Numbered from the stretch's first letter, positions 1-12,838 are shown. The stretch: 64,000 nt of DNA from Streptomyces celluloflavus (GCA_000720995.1 JOEL01000002.1:124001-188000); one strand, 5' to 3'. A program made the numbers and translations. The notes: generated from the sequence alone by a model not told the origin.

Positions 1-2658
1 GAAATCCGCCGCCGCTGGCTGCGCTTCTTCGAGGAGCGCGGGCACACCGTCGTGCCGTCGGCGTCACTCATCGCGGACGACCCGACGCTGCTGCTGGTCC
101 CCGCGGGCATGGTGCCCTTCAAGCCGTACTTCCTCGGCGAGGTCAAGCCCCCCTTCGCGACCGCCACCAGCGTGCAGAAGTGCGTGCGTACGCCGGACAT
201 CGAAGAGGTCGGCAAGACCACCCGGCACGGCACGTTCTTCCAGATGTGCGGCAACTTCTCCTTCGGCGACTACTTCAAGGAAGGCGCCATCAAGTACGCC
301 TGGGAGCTGCTCACCAGCTCGCAGGCCGACGGCGGCTTCGGCCTCGACCCGGAGAAGCTCTGGATCACGGTCTACCTCGACGACGACGAGGCCGAGCGGA
401 TCTGGCGCGAGGTCGTCGGCGTACCGGCCGAGCGGATCCAGCGGCTGGGCAAGAAGGAGAACTACTGGTCCATGGGCGTCCCGGGCCCCTGCGGCCCGTG
501 CTCCGAGATCAACTACGACCGCGGCCCGTCCTTCGGCGTCGAGGGCGGCCCGGCCGTCAACGACGAGCGGTATGTGGAGATCTGGAACCTGGTCTTCATG
601 CAGTACGAGCGCGGGGCGGGCACCGGCAAGGAGGACTTCGAGATCCTCGGCGACCTGCCCAGCCAGAACATCGACACCGGCCTCGGACTCGAACGCCTGG
701 CGATGATCCTCCAGGACGTCCGCAACATGTACGAGACGGACACCCTGCGCGTCGTCATCGACAAGGCCACCGAGCTGACCGGCGTGCGCTACGGCGCCGC
801 CGACGGCTCCGACGTCTCGCTGCGGGTCGTCGCCGACCACATGCGCACCGCCACGATGCTCATCGGCGACGGCGTCACCCCCGGCAACGAGGGCCGCGGC
901 TACGTCCTGCGCCGCATCATGCGCCGCGCCATCCGCAACATGCGGCTGCTCGGCGCGGGCGGTCTGGTCGTCGGCGAGCTGCTGGACGTCGTCATCAGGA
1001 CGATGGGCCAGCAGTACCCGGAGCTGCTGGAGGACCGCCGGCGGATCGAGACGGTCGCCCTCGCCGAGGAGGCCGCCTTCGTCAAGACGCTGAAGGCCGG
1101 CACCAACATCCTGGACACCGCCGTCACCGAGACCAAGGCGTCCGGCGGCGCGGTCCTGGCCGGCGACAAGGCGTTCCTGCTCCACGACACCTGGGGCTTC
1201 CCGATCGACCTCACCCTCGAAATGGCCGCGGAACAGGGCCTCTCGGTGGACGAGGACGGCTTCCGCCGCCTGATGAAGGAGCAGCGGGAGCGCGCCAAGG
1301 CCGACGCCCAGGCCAAGAAGCACGGGCACGCCGACCTGTCCGCCTACCGCGCGGTCGCCGACACGGCGGGCGCCACGGAGTTCACCGGATACAGCAGCAC
1401 CGAAGGCGAATCCAGCATCGTCGGCCTGCTGGTCAACGGCGCCCCGGCCCCCGCCGCCCACGAGGGCGACGAGGTCGAGGTCGTCCTGGACCGCACCCCC
1501 TTCTACGCCGAGGGCGGCGGTCAGCTCGCCGACACCGGCCGGATCAGGCTGGACTCCGGCGCCGTCGTCGAGATCCGCGACGTCCAGCAGCCGGTGCCCG
1601 GCGTCACGGTGCACAAGGGCGTCGTCCAGGTCGGTGAGGTCGTGCTCGGCTCCGCCGCGTACGCCGCCATCGACGTGACCCGCCGGCGCGCCATCGCCCG
1701 CGCGCACAGCGCCACCCACCTCACCCACCAGGCGCTGCGCGACGCGCTCGGCCCGACCGCCGCCCAGGCCGGTTCGGAGAACTCCCCGGGCCGCTTCCGC
1801 TTCGACTTCGGCTCGCCCGCCGCGGTGCCCGGCGCGGTCCTCACGGACGTCGAGCAGAAGATCAACGAGGTGCTCTCCCGCGAGCTCGACGTCCGTGCCG
1901 AGGTCATGAGCATGGAGGACGCCAAGAAGCAGGGCGCCATCGCCGAGTTCGGCGAGAAGTACGGCGACCGGGTGCGGGTCGTCACCATCGGCGACTTCTC
2001 CAAGGAGCTGTGCGGCGGTACGCACGTCCACAACACCGCCCAGCTGGGCCTGGTGAAGCTGCTCGGCGAGTCCTCCATCGGCTCCGGCGTGCGCCGCGTC
2101 GAGGCGCTGGTCGGCGTGGACGCGTACAAGTTCCTGGCCCGTGAGCACACGGTCGTCTCGCAGCTCACCGAACTGGTCAAGGGCCGCCCGGAGGAACTGC
2201 CCGAGCGGATCTCCGGTGTGCTGGCCAAGCTGAAGGACGCCGAGAAGGAGATCGAGAAGTTCCGCGCCGAGAAGGTGCTCCAGGCCGCCGCCGGGCTGGC
2301 CGCGGGCGCCAAGGACGTCCACGGTGTGGCGCTGGCCGCCGGCCAGGTCCCGGACGGCACCTCCGCCGACGATCTGCGCAAGCTGGTGCTGGACGTCCGT
2401 GGCCGGATCCCCGGTGACCGCGCCGCCGTCGTGGCCCTGTTCACCGTCGCCAACGGCCGCCCGGTGACGGTCATCGCCACCAACGAGGCCGCCCGCGAGC
2501 GCGGCATCAAGGCCGGCGAGCTGGTCCGCGCGGCCGCCAAGACCCTCGGCGGCGGTGGCGGCGGCAAGCCGGACGTCGCCCAGGGCGGCGGTCAGCACGC
2601 CGCCGCGGTACCCGAGGCCATCGAGGCCGTCGAGCGGCTCGTCGCCGAGACGGTCTGA
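1..2658 (+). CDS. alaS: Alanine--tRNA ligase, 5' end cut by the window edge
   Basis: Class II aminoacyl-tRNA synthetase that charges tRNA-Ala in the cytoplasm. The frame is open from base 1, and the first residues ([14 protein letters not shown]) match the family a few residues after its start, so probably only about four codons are missing; the GTG at 52 is not the start. The catalytic domain is followed by the editing domain with the zinc motifs HSATH (codons 569-573 of the window) and CGGTH (671-675). A coiled region and the glycine-rich C-Ala tail ([15 protein letters not shown]) follow. About 885 residues are present, the usual actinobacterial size. ruvX begins 5 bp downstream, so the two are probably co-transcribed. 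Confidence 0.97.
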   Translation, partial: EIRRRWLRFFEERGHTVVPSASLIADDPTLLLVPAGMVPFKPYFLGEVKPPFATATSVQKCVRTPDIEEVGKTTRHGTFFQMCGNFSFGDYFKEGAIKYAWELLTSSQADGGFGLDPEKLWITVYLDDDEAERIWREVVGVPAERIQRLGKKENYWSMGVPGPCGPCSEINYDRGPSFGVEGGPAVNDERYVEIWNLVFMQYERGAGTGKEDFEILGDLPSQNIDTGLGLERLAMILQDVRNMYETDTLRVVIDKATELTGVRYGAADGSDVSLRVVADHMRTATMLIGDGVTPGNEGRGYVLRRIMRRAIRNMRLLGAGGLVVGELLDVVIRTMGQQYPELLEDRRRIETVALAEEAAFVKTLKAGTNILDTAVTETKASGGAVLAGDKAFLLHDTWGFPIDLTLEMAAEQGLSVDEDGFRRLMKEQRERAKADAQAKKHGHADLSAYRAVADTAGATEFTGYSSTEGESSIVGLLVNGAPAPAAHEGDEVEVVLDRTPFYAEGGGQLADTGRIRLDSGAVVEIRDVQQPVPGVTVHKGVVQVGEVVLGSAAYAAIDVTRRRAIARAHSATHLTHQALRDALGPTAAQAGSENSPGRFRFDFGSPAAVPGAVLTDVEQKINEVLSRELDVRAEVMSMEDAKKQGAIAEFGEKYGDRVRVVTIGDFSKELCGGTHVHNTAQLGLVKLLGESSIGSGVRRVEALVGVDAYKFLAREHTVVSQLTELVKGRPEELPERISGVLAKLKDAEKEIEKFRAEKVLQAAAGLAAGAKDVHGVALAAGQVPDGTSADDLRKLVLDVRGRIPGDRAAVVALFTVANGRPVTVIATNEAARERGIKAGELVRAAAKTLGGGGGGKPDVAQGGGQHAAAVPEAIEAVERLVAETV

Positions 2659-2663
2659 CCCGC

Positions 2664-3137
2664 GTGAGCTCCATGCGACGTGGCCGGCGCATCGCCGTGG
2701 ATGTCGGGGACGCCCGCATCGGGGTCGCCTCGTGCGACCCCGACGGGGTCCTCGCCACCCCCGTCGAAACCGTGCCGGGACGTGACGTGCCCTCAGCACA
2801 CCGGCGGCTGAAGGCGATTGTCGACGAGTACGAGCCGCTGGAAGTCGTGGTCGGTCTGCCCCGCTCCCTCAACGGGGGAGAGGGGCCGGCCGCGGCCAAG
2901 GTCCGGGCGTTCGCCCAGGAGCTGGCCCGGAACATCGCGCCCGTCGGGGTCCGGCTGGTCGACGAGCGGATGAGCACGGTCACCGCGACCCACGGTCTGC
3001 GGGCCTCCGGGGTCAAGAGCAAGAAGGGCCGCTCGGTGGTCGACCAGGCGGCCGCGGTGGTCATTCTCCAGAGTGCGCTGGAGACCGAACGGGTCTCCGG
3101 GCGGCCTCCGGGCGAGAGCGTCGAAGTGGTCATCTGA
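2664..3137 (+). CDS. ruvX: Putative Holliday junction resolvase / pre-16S rRNA nuclease, YqgF family
   Basis: A 157-residue YqgF/RuvX protein with an RNase H-like fold. Family members mature the 5' end of 16S rRNA and are also annotated as Holliday junction resolvases. The opening strand VDVGDARIGVASCDPDG carries the first catalytic Asp, LVVGLPRSLNG-type sequence follows (here VVVGLPRSLNG), and VDERMST and VVDQAAAVVILQ carry the later acidic residues. Start chosen: GTG at 2664. ATG at 2673 is an alternative, and neither has a clear Shine-Dalgarno sequence, which fits translation coupled to alaS. The alaS-ruvX-mltG-aroE order is typical of actinobacteria. Confidence 0.92.
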   Translation: MSSMRRGRRIAVDVGDARIGVASCDPDGVLATPVETVPGRDVPSAHRRLKAIVDEYEPLEVVVGLPRSLNGGEGPAAAKVRAFAQELARNIAPVGVRLVDERMSTVTATHGLRASGVKSKKGRSVVDQAAAVVILQSALETERVSGRPPGESVEVVI

Positions 3138-3265
3138 TCGCGGTACGGTAACGTTCCGCGCGATGTGGCGGCGGTTCGAACAGCCGCTCGTGCAGGAAGA
3201 GGCGGATCGACACAGCAAGCGCGCTGCCAGTCAGCAGCGCACCGCCTCTCGGCTCTAGGGGATCG

Positions 3266-5104
3266 ATGACCGAGTATGGCCGGGGCTATGGCTCCGAACC
3301 GTGGCATCCCGAGGACCCGCTCTACGGAGACCAGGGTCCCTACGGAGGCCGGGAGCAGCAGCCTCAGTGGGGCGGACCGCAGTCCGCCCCGCATCCCCAG
3401 CACCAGTACAACGGGGACTGGCACGGCGTCCACGGTGCGCAGCAGTCGTACGACCCGTACGACCCCTACGGCCAGCAGCAGCCGCCGGTCGATCCGTACC
3501 ACGGTGCGACCCCGGACTACTACGGCACGCCGGACGCCTACCCGCCGCCGCAGCCCCAGCACGGACGCCAGCAGCCGCAACAGCAGCAGCCGTACCCGCA
3601 ACAGCAGCCGCCGCAGTATCCGCAGCAAGGCCAGCATCCTCAGCACCCGCAGCAAGAGCAGTATCCGCAGCACCCGCAACAAGGCCAGCACCCGCAGCAA
3701 GAGCAGTACGGGCAACAAGAGCAGTATCCGCAGCAGGAGCAGTACTCGCAGTCGCAGCATCCGCAGCAGACCGGGCAGCCGTACCCGGACGGCGCCGGCG
3801 ACGACTGGCGGGCGGAGCCGGACCGGGTGGGAGCGGAGCTGCACGAACCGCAACTGCACGAACCGCAGCCGCACGAACCGGAGCCGCGTGAACCGAAGTC
3901 CCGCGAACGGGAACCGGAACCCGCGTTCTTCGCCGGGGACGGCGACGGCGAGGACGAGACCGACGCGCGTCCCGCCCCCCGCGAGCGGCGCCGGGACGGC
4001 CGCGAGCGCCGCGGCAAGAAGAACAAACGGCGCAGCGGCGTCGCCTGCCTGGTCGTCACCGTGGCGATCGCCGGCGTCGTGGGCACCGTCGGCTACTTCG
4101 GCTACGACTTCTACGAGAGCCACTTCGCGCCGCCGCCGGACTTCGAGGGCGACGGCTCCGGCGCCGTTCAGGTCGAGATTCCGTCCGGTGCGCTGGTCTC
4201 GGAAATGGGCGGGATTCTCAAGCGTGCGGGCGTCGTCAAGAGTGCCGGTGCGTTCACCCGCGCGGTGGAGGAGAACAACAAGGCGAAGGGCCTCCCGGGG
4301 GGCGTCTACTCGCTGCGCAAGGAAATGTCCGGGGCCGCGGCCGTCGAGCTGATGCTGGACCCCAAGAGCCGCAACGGCCTGACGATAAGTGAGGGCTTGC
4401 GGGCCAGCGCGGTCTACGAGCTCATCGACAAAAAGCTCAATCTCAAGGCGGGCACCACCAAGGACGTCGCCGTCAGTCAGGTCAAGAATCTCGGGCTGCC
4501 TTCCTGGGCCAACAGTGTCCCGAATATCAAGGACCCGCTGGACGGTTTCCTCTATCCCTCGACGTACAGCGTGGGCGAGAAGGCGAAGCCGGTGGACGTC
4601 CTCAAGCAGATGGTGAACCGGGCCACCCACGAGTACGAGAAGTACGATCTGCCGGCGAAGGCCGAGGAACTCCATCTGAAATCGCCCCTGGAGCTCCTGA
4701 CCGTCGCCAGCCTCACCCAGGCCGAAGGAAGGACGCACGACGACTTCCGTAAAATGGCCGCCGTCATCTACAACCGGCTCTCCCCGACGAATGTGGACTC
4801 GAACCAGAAACTCGAATTCGACTCGACCTTCAACTATCTGAAGAACCAGAGCAAAATCAACATAAGTTTGAAGGAGATCCGGAACTACCCGGACCCCTAC
4901 AACACGTATCGCAACCAGGGTCTGCCGCCCGGCCCGATCGGGAATCCGGGTGCGGAAGCGCTGAAGGCCGTAATCAATCCGGACAACACGCAGAAGTGGC
5001 TCTATTTCGTCTCGGTCGACGGGAAGACGACGGACTTCACCACGAATCTGGCCGACCATGAAAAGTTGGTCGAGAAATTCAACGAGCGGCAGAAGAAGAA
5101 CTGA
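3266..5104 (+). CDS. mltG: Endolytic murein transglycosylase MltG with a long Gln/Pro-rich cytoplasmic extension
   Basis: 612 residues. MltG (YceG-like) cleaves nascent glycan strands and is thought to set peptidoglycan strand ends. Residues 1 to about 250 are low complexity: Gln/Pro/Tyr repeats (PQQEQYPQHPQQ-type, about 95-170), a short Glu-Pro repeat block (LHEPQ, PHEPE, PREPK) and a basic RRDGRERRGKKNKRR stop-transfer-like stretch. One membrane helix follows at about 257-279, then the extracellular YceG domain. The likely catalytic Glu is at about 487 in SLTQAEGRTHDD. The 3' half uses more A/T third positions than its neighbours. Start ATG 3266 follows TAGGGGATCG. Enterobacterial MltG is about 340 residues, so the size comes from the extension. 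Confidence 0.92.
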   Translation: MTEYGRGYGSEPWHPEDPLYGDQGPYGGREQQPQWGGPQSAPHPQHQYNGDWHGVHGAQQSYDPYDPYGQQQPPVDPYHGATPDYYGTPDAYPPPQPQHGRQQPQQQQPYPQQQPPQYPQQGQHPQHPQQEQYPQHPQQGQHPQQEQYGQQEQYPQQEQYSQSQHPQQTGQPYPDGAGDDWRAEPDRVGAELHEPQLHEPQPHEPEPREPKSREREPEPAFFAGDGDGEDETDARPAPRERRRDGRERRGKKNKRRSGVACLVVTVAIAGVVGTVGYFGYDFYESHFAPPPDFEGDGSGAVQVEIPSGALVSEMGGILKRAGVVKSAGAFTRAVEENNKAKGLPGGVYSLRKEMSGAAAVELMLDPKSRNGLTISEGLRASAVYELIDKKLNLKAGTTKDVAVSQVKNLGLPSWANSVPNIKDPLDGFLYPSTYSVGEKAKPVDVLKQMVNRATHEYEKYDLPAKAEELHLKSPLELLTVASLTQAEGRTHDDFRKMAAVIYNRLSPTNVDSNQKLEFDSTFNYLKNQSKINISLKEIRNYPDPYNTYRNQGLPPGPIGNPGAEALKAVINPDNTQKWLYFVSVDGKTTDFTTNLADHEKLVEKFNERQKKN

Positions 5105-5114
5105 GGGCGGGACC

Positions 5115-5942
5115 GTGCCGGACAACAAGAAGGCGGCGGTCCTCGGGTCGCCCATCGCCCACTCCCTCTCGCCGGTGCTGCACCGCGCCGCCTACGACGC
5201 ACTGGGGCTGACGGGCTGGGAGTACGGCCGCCACGAGGTCGACGAGGCGGGGCTGCCCGCCTTCATGGCGGGGCTGGACGCCACCTGGGCGGGGCTCTCG
5301 CTGACCATGCCGCTCAAGCGCGCCGTGATCCCGCTGCTCGACGGGATCAGCGCCACCGCGTCCTCGGTGGAGGCGGTGAACACCGTCGTGCTGACGGCCG
5401 ACGGGCGCCGCCTCGGCGACAACACCGACATCCCCGGCATCCTCGCCGCGCTGCGCGAGCGCGGCGTCGAACGGGTCGAACGGGCCTCGGTCCTGGGCGC
5501 CGGCGCCACCGCTTCCTCGGCGCTCGCCGCGCTCTCCCGGATCTGCGACGGCGAGGTGACCGCCTATGTCCGCAGCGCGGCGCGCGCCGACGAGATGCGC
5601 GGCTGGGGCGAGCGGCTGGGCGTCACCGTCCGTACCGCCCCGTGGGACGACGCCGCCGAGGCGCTCACGGCGCCGCTGACCATCGCCACCACCCCGGCCG
5701 GCACCACCGACGCGCTCGCCGCCGCCGTACCCGGCCGCCCCGGCACGCTCTTCGACGTCCTCTACGACCCCTGGCCGACGGCGCTGGCCGCAGCCTGGGC
5801 CGCGCGCGGCGGGGCGGTCGTCGGCGGTCTCGATCTCCTGGTGCACCAGGCGGTGTTCCAGGTGGAGCAGATGACCGGACGGGCGCCGGCGCCGCTGGCC
5901 GCGATGCGCGCGGCGGGCGAGGCGGCACTCGCGGCGCGCTGA
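5115..5942 (+). CDS. aroE: Shikimate dehydrogenase
   Basis: 275 residues. Reduces 3-dehydroshikimate to shikimate with NADPH. The shikimate-binding motif SPIAHSLSP is near the N-terminus, the catalytic Lys68 is in LTMPLKRA, and its Asp partner Asp105 is in DNTDIPG. The dinucleotide loop GAGATAS is at about 128-134. The frame is open upstream, but GTG 5115 was chosen because it lies 10 bp after the mltG stop, has a GAGGGCGGG stretch just ahead, and gives the family N-terminus (PDNKKAAVLGSP). Probably translated with mltG. aroC follows after 143 bp and starts the compact aroCKBQ cluster. Confidence 0.94.
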   Translation: MPDNKKAAVLGSPIAHSLSPVLHRAAYDALGLTGWEYGRHEVDEAGLPAFMAGLDATWAGLSLTMPLKRAVIPLLDGISATASSVEAVNTVVLTADGRRLGDNTDIPGILAALRERGVERVERASVLGAGATASSALAALSRICDGEVTAYVRSAARADEMRGWGERLGVTVRTAPWDDAAEALTAPLTIATTPAGTTDALAAAVPGRPGTLFDVLYDPWPTALAAAWAARGGAVVGGLDLLVHQAVFQVEQMTGRAPAPLAAMRAAGEAALAAR

Positions 5943-6085
5943 ACCGCCGCACCGCGCACCCGCACCGTCTCCGTCCGCCCCGCCCGTACCGGGTCCGTTC
6001 CCTGGACGGGACCCCGCCCGCCCGGCGCGACGTGGGAGGATCAGGGGGAGACCGTACGCGGATGAGCAGTACATGAGGAGCACCG

Positions 6086-9349
<3,264 letters not shown>

Positions 9350-9364
9350 GCCCTTCCGGGCACT

Positions 9365-9412
9365 CCGTACCGCCCCCGGACGTTCACACCCCGAACGCCG
9401 GGGGCGGTACGG
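9365..9412 (+). terminator. Strong hairpin ending the aro cluster
   Basis: Arms 9365-9379 (CCGTACCGCCCCCGG) and 9398-9412 pair perfectly, and an inner 5-bp stem CGTTC/GAACG (9381-9385, 9393-9397) extends them after one bulged A. The loop is 7 nt. It is followed by TTCG rather than a long T-run, which is usual in Streptomyces. It separates aroQ from the next gene. Confidence 0.8.
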
Positions 9413-9549
9413 TTCGCTGCAGCGCCGCCGACGGCCATGCGGCACAACAGCCCGGCCGGGCAGGCCGGTTGCCGCACGCCGTACCGCGCGGTGCGGTCCG
9501 GCGCCCGCGCACCGCACCAAGTCGACCGCACGAGACGGAGAGCCACCGG

Positions 9550-10437
9550 ATGCAGCACGCAGTGGGGGCTCCGCTGCCACCGCCCCGCCGGCAGGTGCCG
9601 GGACCGGGGGCCGGTATGCACTGGACGCCCCACCCCGGCCCTCCGATACCGCCCGGCTCGCCACCGTCCCCGCCGGTCCCCCCGGCGCCCGCCGCCCCGC
9701 CGGTGCCGCCCGCGCCCGGCGGCCCGGCGCCCGGCGGCCCCGGCTGGGGCGGTCCCGCGCCGCGGCAGGCCCCGCCCGCCCCGCACAGCGCGGACCTCGC
9801 CGGCCATGTCCGGCTGCCCCCCGGCGCCCCGGTGGCGCTGCCCAGCCCGCAGGCCGACAGTGCCGCGCAGGACGCCGCGCACGCGGCCGTCGCGGTGCTG
9901 CTCATCGGCCCGGCCGGTGCGGGCAAGACCAGCGTCGCCCGCCACTGGGCCGGCATCCGGCGGGTGCCGACCGCGCACATCAGCCTCGACGACGTCCGCG
10001 AATGGGTCCGCGCGGGCTTCGCCGATCCGCAGGCGGGCTGGAACGACCACTCCGAGGCGCAGTACCGCCTGGCCCGCCGCACCTGCGGCTTCGCGGCCCG
10101 TAACTTCCTCGCCAACGGCATCTCCTGCATCCTCGACGACGCGGTCTTCCCGGACCGGCCGGTCGTCGGCCTCGGCGGCTGGAAGCGGCACGTGGGCCCC
10201 GGCCTGCTCCCGGTCGTCCTGCTGCCGGGACTGGAGATCGTGCTGGAGCGCAACGCCCGGCGCAGCGGCAACCGCCGCCTCTCCGACGAGGAGGTGGCCC
10301 GCATCCACGGCCGGATGGCCGGCTGGTACGGCTCCGGACTGCCGATCATCGACAACTCCGCGCACGACGTCGCCACGACGGTCCGGGTACTGGACGACGT
10401 CGTCGCCCGCAGCATCGCCAGCCCGCCCAGCTGGTAG
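9550..10437 (+). CDS. Pro-rich P-loop NTPase of unknown function
   Basis: 295 residues. Residues 1 to about 95 are dominated by Pro, Gly and Ala (PPSPPVPPAPAAPP-type), consistent with a disordered arm. The rest is a small AAA/kinase-like P-loop domain: Walker A GPAGAGKTS at about 120, then SLDDVREWVRAGFADP, CILDDAVFPDRP as a possible Walker B, and a C-terminal helical lid with LERNARRSGNRRLSDEE. This looks like the small-molecule or polynucleotide kinase branch of P-loop proteins (zeta/CPT-like), but I cannot name a substrate. Start ATG 9550 follows GACGGAGAGCC. It sits alone between aroQ and the pepQ-like gene. Confidence 0.8.
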   Translation: MQHAVGAPLPPPRRQVPGPGAGMHWTPHPGPPIPPGSPPSPPVPPAPAAPPVPPAPGGPAPGGPGWGGPAPRQAPPAPHSADLAGHVRLPPGAPVALPSPQADSAAQDAAHAAVAVLLIGPAGAGKTSVARHWAGIRRVPTAHISLDDVREWVRAGFADPQAGWNDHSEAQYRLARRTCGFAARNFLANGISCILDDAVFPDRPVVGLGGWKRHVGPGLLPVVLLPGLEIVLERNARRSGNRRLSDEEVARIHGRMAGWYGSGLPIIDNSAHDVATTVRVLDDVVARSIASPPSW

Positions 10438-10554
10438 CCGGCGGGAGCCCGCCGCCGCCTCGCCGGACGCGTACGGTGCCCCGGCGCCCGTCCTCGGTGC
10501 GCGTCCGCTAGCCCGCCCGGCCGCTCTCGACCGGCCGTCGCCGCCGACCGACCG

Positions 10555-10560
10555 TAGGCT
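10555..10560 (+). promoter_or_regulatory. -10 hexamer TAGGCT placing transcription start on the ATG
   Basis: TAGGCT ends 6 bases before ATG 10567, so a transcript would begin at or next to the start codon. No good Shine-Dalgarno sequence precedes the ATG. No clear -35 element is seen. This would make the pepQ-like gene leaderless. Confidence 0.4.
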
Positions 10561-10566
10561 CGGAAT

Positions 10567-11673
10567 ATGTCCGAGCTGTACGCGGCCCGACGCATGCGGC
10601 TGCGCGACCGCTGCGCGGCGACCGGAAGCACCGCCGCACTGATCTCGCGCCCCGCCAACGTCCGCTACCTCACCGGGTGCGCGCCGGCCGACGGTGCCCT
10701 GCTGCTGGGCCCGGCCGACGACATCCTGCTCTGCGGCGGCGCACTGGGCGGCGACCCGTCCGAGGGGCGGCCCGCCGAGGACGTACGGGTGTCCGTGCTG
10801 CCGAACCGCGGCGGCGACCCCGTCGTGGCCGCCGCCGACCTGGCCGCGAAGGCCGGCGCGGACATCCTGGCCGTCGAGGAGCACCACCTCACCGTCTCCC
10901 GGCACCGGGCGCTGGGCCAGGTCGCCCCGCAGGTGCGGCTCACGGACCTGGCCTGCGCCGTCGAGGCGCAGCGGCTGGTCAAGGACGACGACGAGATCGC
11001 CTGTTTGCGGATCGCCGCGGAGATCACCGACCAGGCGCTGGGCGAACTCCTCGAATCGATCCTCGTCGGCCGCACCGAGCGGCATCTCGCGCTCGAACTG
11101 GAGCGCCGCCTCGTGGACCACGGCGCCGACGGCCCGGCCTTCCCCACCTCCGTCGCGGCCGGCCCGAACTCCGGCCGCCCCGGGCATCTGCCCACGGACC
11201 GGCGGGTGGAGGAGGGTGATTTCCTGACCGTCGGCCTGGGTGCCAACTACCGCGGCTACCGCTGCGAGATCGGCCGTACCTTCGTGATCGGCACCACGCC
11301 GGCGGACTGGCAGATCGACCTCTACGATCTCGTTTTCGCCGCCCAGCGGGCCGGCCGGGAGGCGCTGGCGCCGGGTGTGGAGTGCCGCGAAGTGGACCGC
11401 GCGACACGCCATGTACTGGATGCGGCGGGGCACGGCGAGCGGCTCGGACCGTGGACCGGGCACGGCGTCGGACTCGAAATCGACGAGGACCCGCAGCTCT
11501 CACCCGCCGCCATGGGTAAACTGGACGCTTGCGTGCCGGTCACCGTCGAGCCGGGGGTACACCTCCCGGGCCGCGGCGGCGTCCGGATCGACGACACACT
11601 CGTCGTCCGCCCCGAGGCGGACGGCGGACCCGAGCTACTCACGATCACGACCAAGGAGCTGCTCGCGCTGTGA
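10567..11673 (+). CDS. M24-family (PepQ/aminopeptidase P-like) protein with degenerate metal ligands
   Basis: 368 residues with a creatinase-type N-terminal domain (about 1-135) and a pita-bread M24 domain (about 140-360). Active Xaa-Pro peptidases carry Asp, Asp, His, Glu and Glu as metal ligands. Here the first Asp position reads TVGLGA (Gly instead of Asp), the second reads YRCEIGRTF (Glu instead of Asp), GHGVGLE keeps the His, TVEPGV keeps one Glu, and GVRIDDT has Asp where RIED is usual. The accessory His after GHGVG is Asp (LEIDEDP). I infer a pseudo-peptidase or altered activity. It lies just upstream of efp, a common pairing for pepP/pepQ-type genes. Confidence 0.85.
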   Translation: MSELYAARRMRLRDRCAATGSTAALISRPANVRYLTGCAPADGALLLGPADDILLCGGALGGDPSEGRPAEDVRVSVLPNRGGDPVVAAADLAAKAGADILAVEEHHLTVSRHRALGQVAPQVRLTDLACAVEAQRLVKDDDEIACLRIAAEITDQALGELLESILVGRTERHLALELERRLVDHGADGPAFPTSVAAGPNSGRPGHLPTDRRVEEGDFLTVGLGANYRGYRCEIGRTFVIGTTPADWQIDLYDLVFAAQRAGREALAPGVECREVDRATRHVLDAAGHGERLGPWTGHGVGLEIDEDPQLSPAAMGKLDACVPVTVEPGVHLPGRGGVRIDDTLVVRPEADGGPELLTITTKELLAL

Positions 11674-11739
11674 GCCACCGGGCTCGCCGCGTGCGGTTTC
11701 GAGGTACCCATCACCCGCAGTCCAGGAGATTCCGCAACC

Positions 11740-12306
11740 GTGGCTTCCACGAACGACCTCAAGAACGGCCTGGTGCTCAAGCTCGAAGGGGGCCAGCTCT
11801 GGTCCGTCGTCGAGTTCCAGCACGTCAAGCCCGGTAAGGGCCCGGCCTTCGTCCGCACCAAGCTGAAGAATGTGCTCTCCGGCAAGGTCGTCGACAAGAC
11901 CTTCAACGCCGGCGTGAAGGTCGAGACGGCCACTGTCGACAAGCGCGGGATGCAGTTCTCGTACATGGACGGCGAGTACTTCGTCTTCATGGACATGGAC
12001 ACCTACGACCAGCTGATGGTCGACCGCAAGTCCGTCGGCGACGCCGCGAACTTCCTCCTCGAGGGCTTCGAGGCCGTCGTGGCCCAGCACGAGGGCTCGG
12101 TGCTCTACGTCGAGCTGCCGGCCGCCGTCGAACTGATCGTCGCGGAGACCGAGCCGGGCGTCCAGGGCGACCGCTCCACCGGCGGCACCAAGCCCGCCAA
12201 GCTGGAGACCGGCTACGAGATCCAGGTGCCGCTCTTCATCACGACCGGCGAGAAGATCAAGGTCGACACCCGCACGGGCGACTACCTCGGCCGGGTGAAC
12301 AGCTAA
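11740..12306 (+). CDS. efp: Elongation factor P
   Basis: 188 residues in three beta-barrel domains. Binds between the ribosomal P and E sites and relieves stalling at polyproline stretches. The domain I loop is PGKGPA with Lys33 at the tip, the form seen in actinobacterial EF-P that is thought to work with an unmodified lysine. No epmA/epmB-type modification genes are nearby. GTG 11740 follows CCAGGAGATTCCG. nusB starts 2 bp after the stop. Several proteins in this window (mltG, the P-loop protein at 9550) are rich in proline runs and are plausible clients. Confidence 0.97.
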   Translation: MASTNDLKNGLVLKLEGGQLWSVVEFQHVKPGKGPAFVRTKLKNVLSGKVVDKTFNAGVKVETATVDKRGMQFSYMDGEYFVFMDMDTYDQLMVDRKSVGDAANFLLEGFEAVVAQHEGSVLYVELPAAVELIVAETEPGVQGDRSTGGTKPAKLETGYEIQVPLFITTGEKIKVDTRTGDYLGRVNS

Positions 12307-12308
12307 CC

Positions 12309-12743
12309 GTGGCTGCCCGCAACAAGGCCCGTAAGCGTGCCTTCCAGATCCTCTTCGAGGCCGACCAGCGCGGTGCCGATGTGCAGTCCGTGCTCGCGGA
12401 CTGGATGCGGCACGCCCGGACCGACCCCCGGCAGCCGCCGGTGAACGAGTACACCCTGGAGCTGGTCGAGGGGTACGCGGACCACACCGAGCGCATCGAC
12501 GAGCTCATCGCCACCTACTCCGTCGACTGGGAGCTGGACCGGATGCCGGTCGTCGACCGCAACATCCTGCGGCTCGGCGCCTACGAGCTGATCTGGGTGG
12601 ACGGCACCCCGGACGCGGTGGCGATCGACGAAGCGGTTCAGCTCGCCAAGGAGTTCTCCACGGACGACTCCCCGGCCTTCGTCAACGGCCTGCTCGGCCG
12701 TCTGAAGGAGCTGAAGCCGGGCCTGCGGCGCGAAACGCGGTAG
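12309..12743 (+). CDS. nusB: Transcription antitermination factor NusB
   Basis: 144 residues, all helical. Binds boxA RNA with NusE (S10) and supports antitermination of rRNA operons. The N-terminal ARNKARKRAFQILFEADQR region and the C-terminal DRNILRLGAYELIW and AVQLAKEFSTDDSPAFVNGLLG stretches are the family signatures. GTG start is 2 bp after efp. A strong terminator follows 22 bp after the stop, so pepQ-like/efp/nusB form the unit. The gene converges on bldD. Confidence 0.96.
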   Translation: MAARNKARKRAFQILFEADQRGADVQSVLADWMRHARTDPRQPPVNEYTLELVEGYADHTERIDELIATYSVDWELDRMPVVDRNILRLGAYELIWVDGTPDAVAIDEAVQLAKEFSTDDSPAFVNGLLGRLKELKPGLRRETR

Positions 12744-12765
12744 GCGGACGGCAGAGCGCGTGAAC

Positions 12766-12799
12766 GGGCCCGGAGCGGTAGGGAGTGCTCCGGGCCCTT
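12766..12799 (+). terminator. nusB terminator
   Basis: GGGCCCGGAGC (12766-12776) pairs with GCTCCGGGCCC (12787-12797) across a 10-nt loop, followed by TTCG. Placed directly after nusB. Confidence 0.8.
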
Positions 12800-12838
12800 C
12801 GCATGCCCGTACGGGGCCGTCTGGCCCGCGCGTCGGCC

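Noticed and set aside
3570-3790. Direct repeats rich in CAGCAG/CCGCAG that could suggest a CRISPR or minisatellite
   Set aside because: The repeats are in frame inside mltG and encode the Gln/Pro arm; there are no regular spacers.
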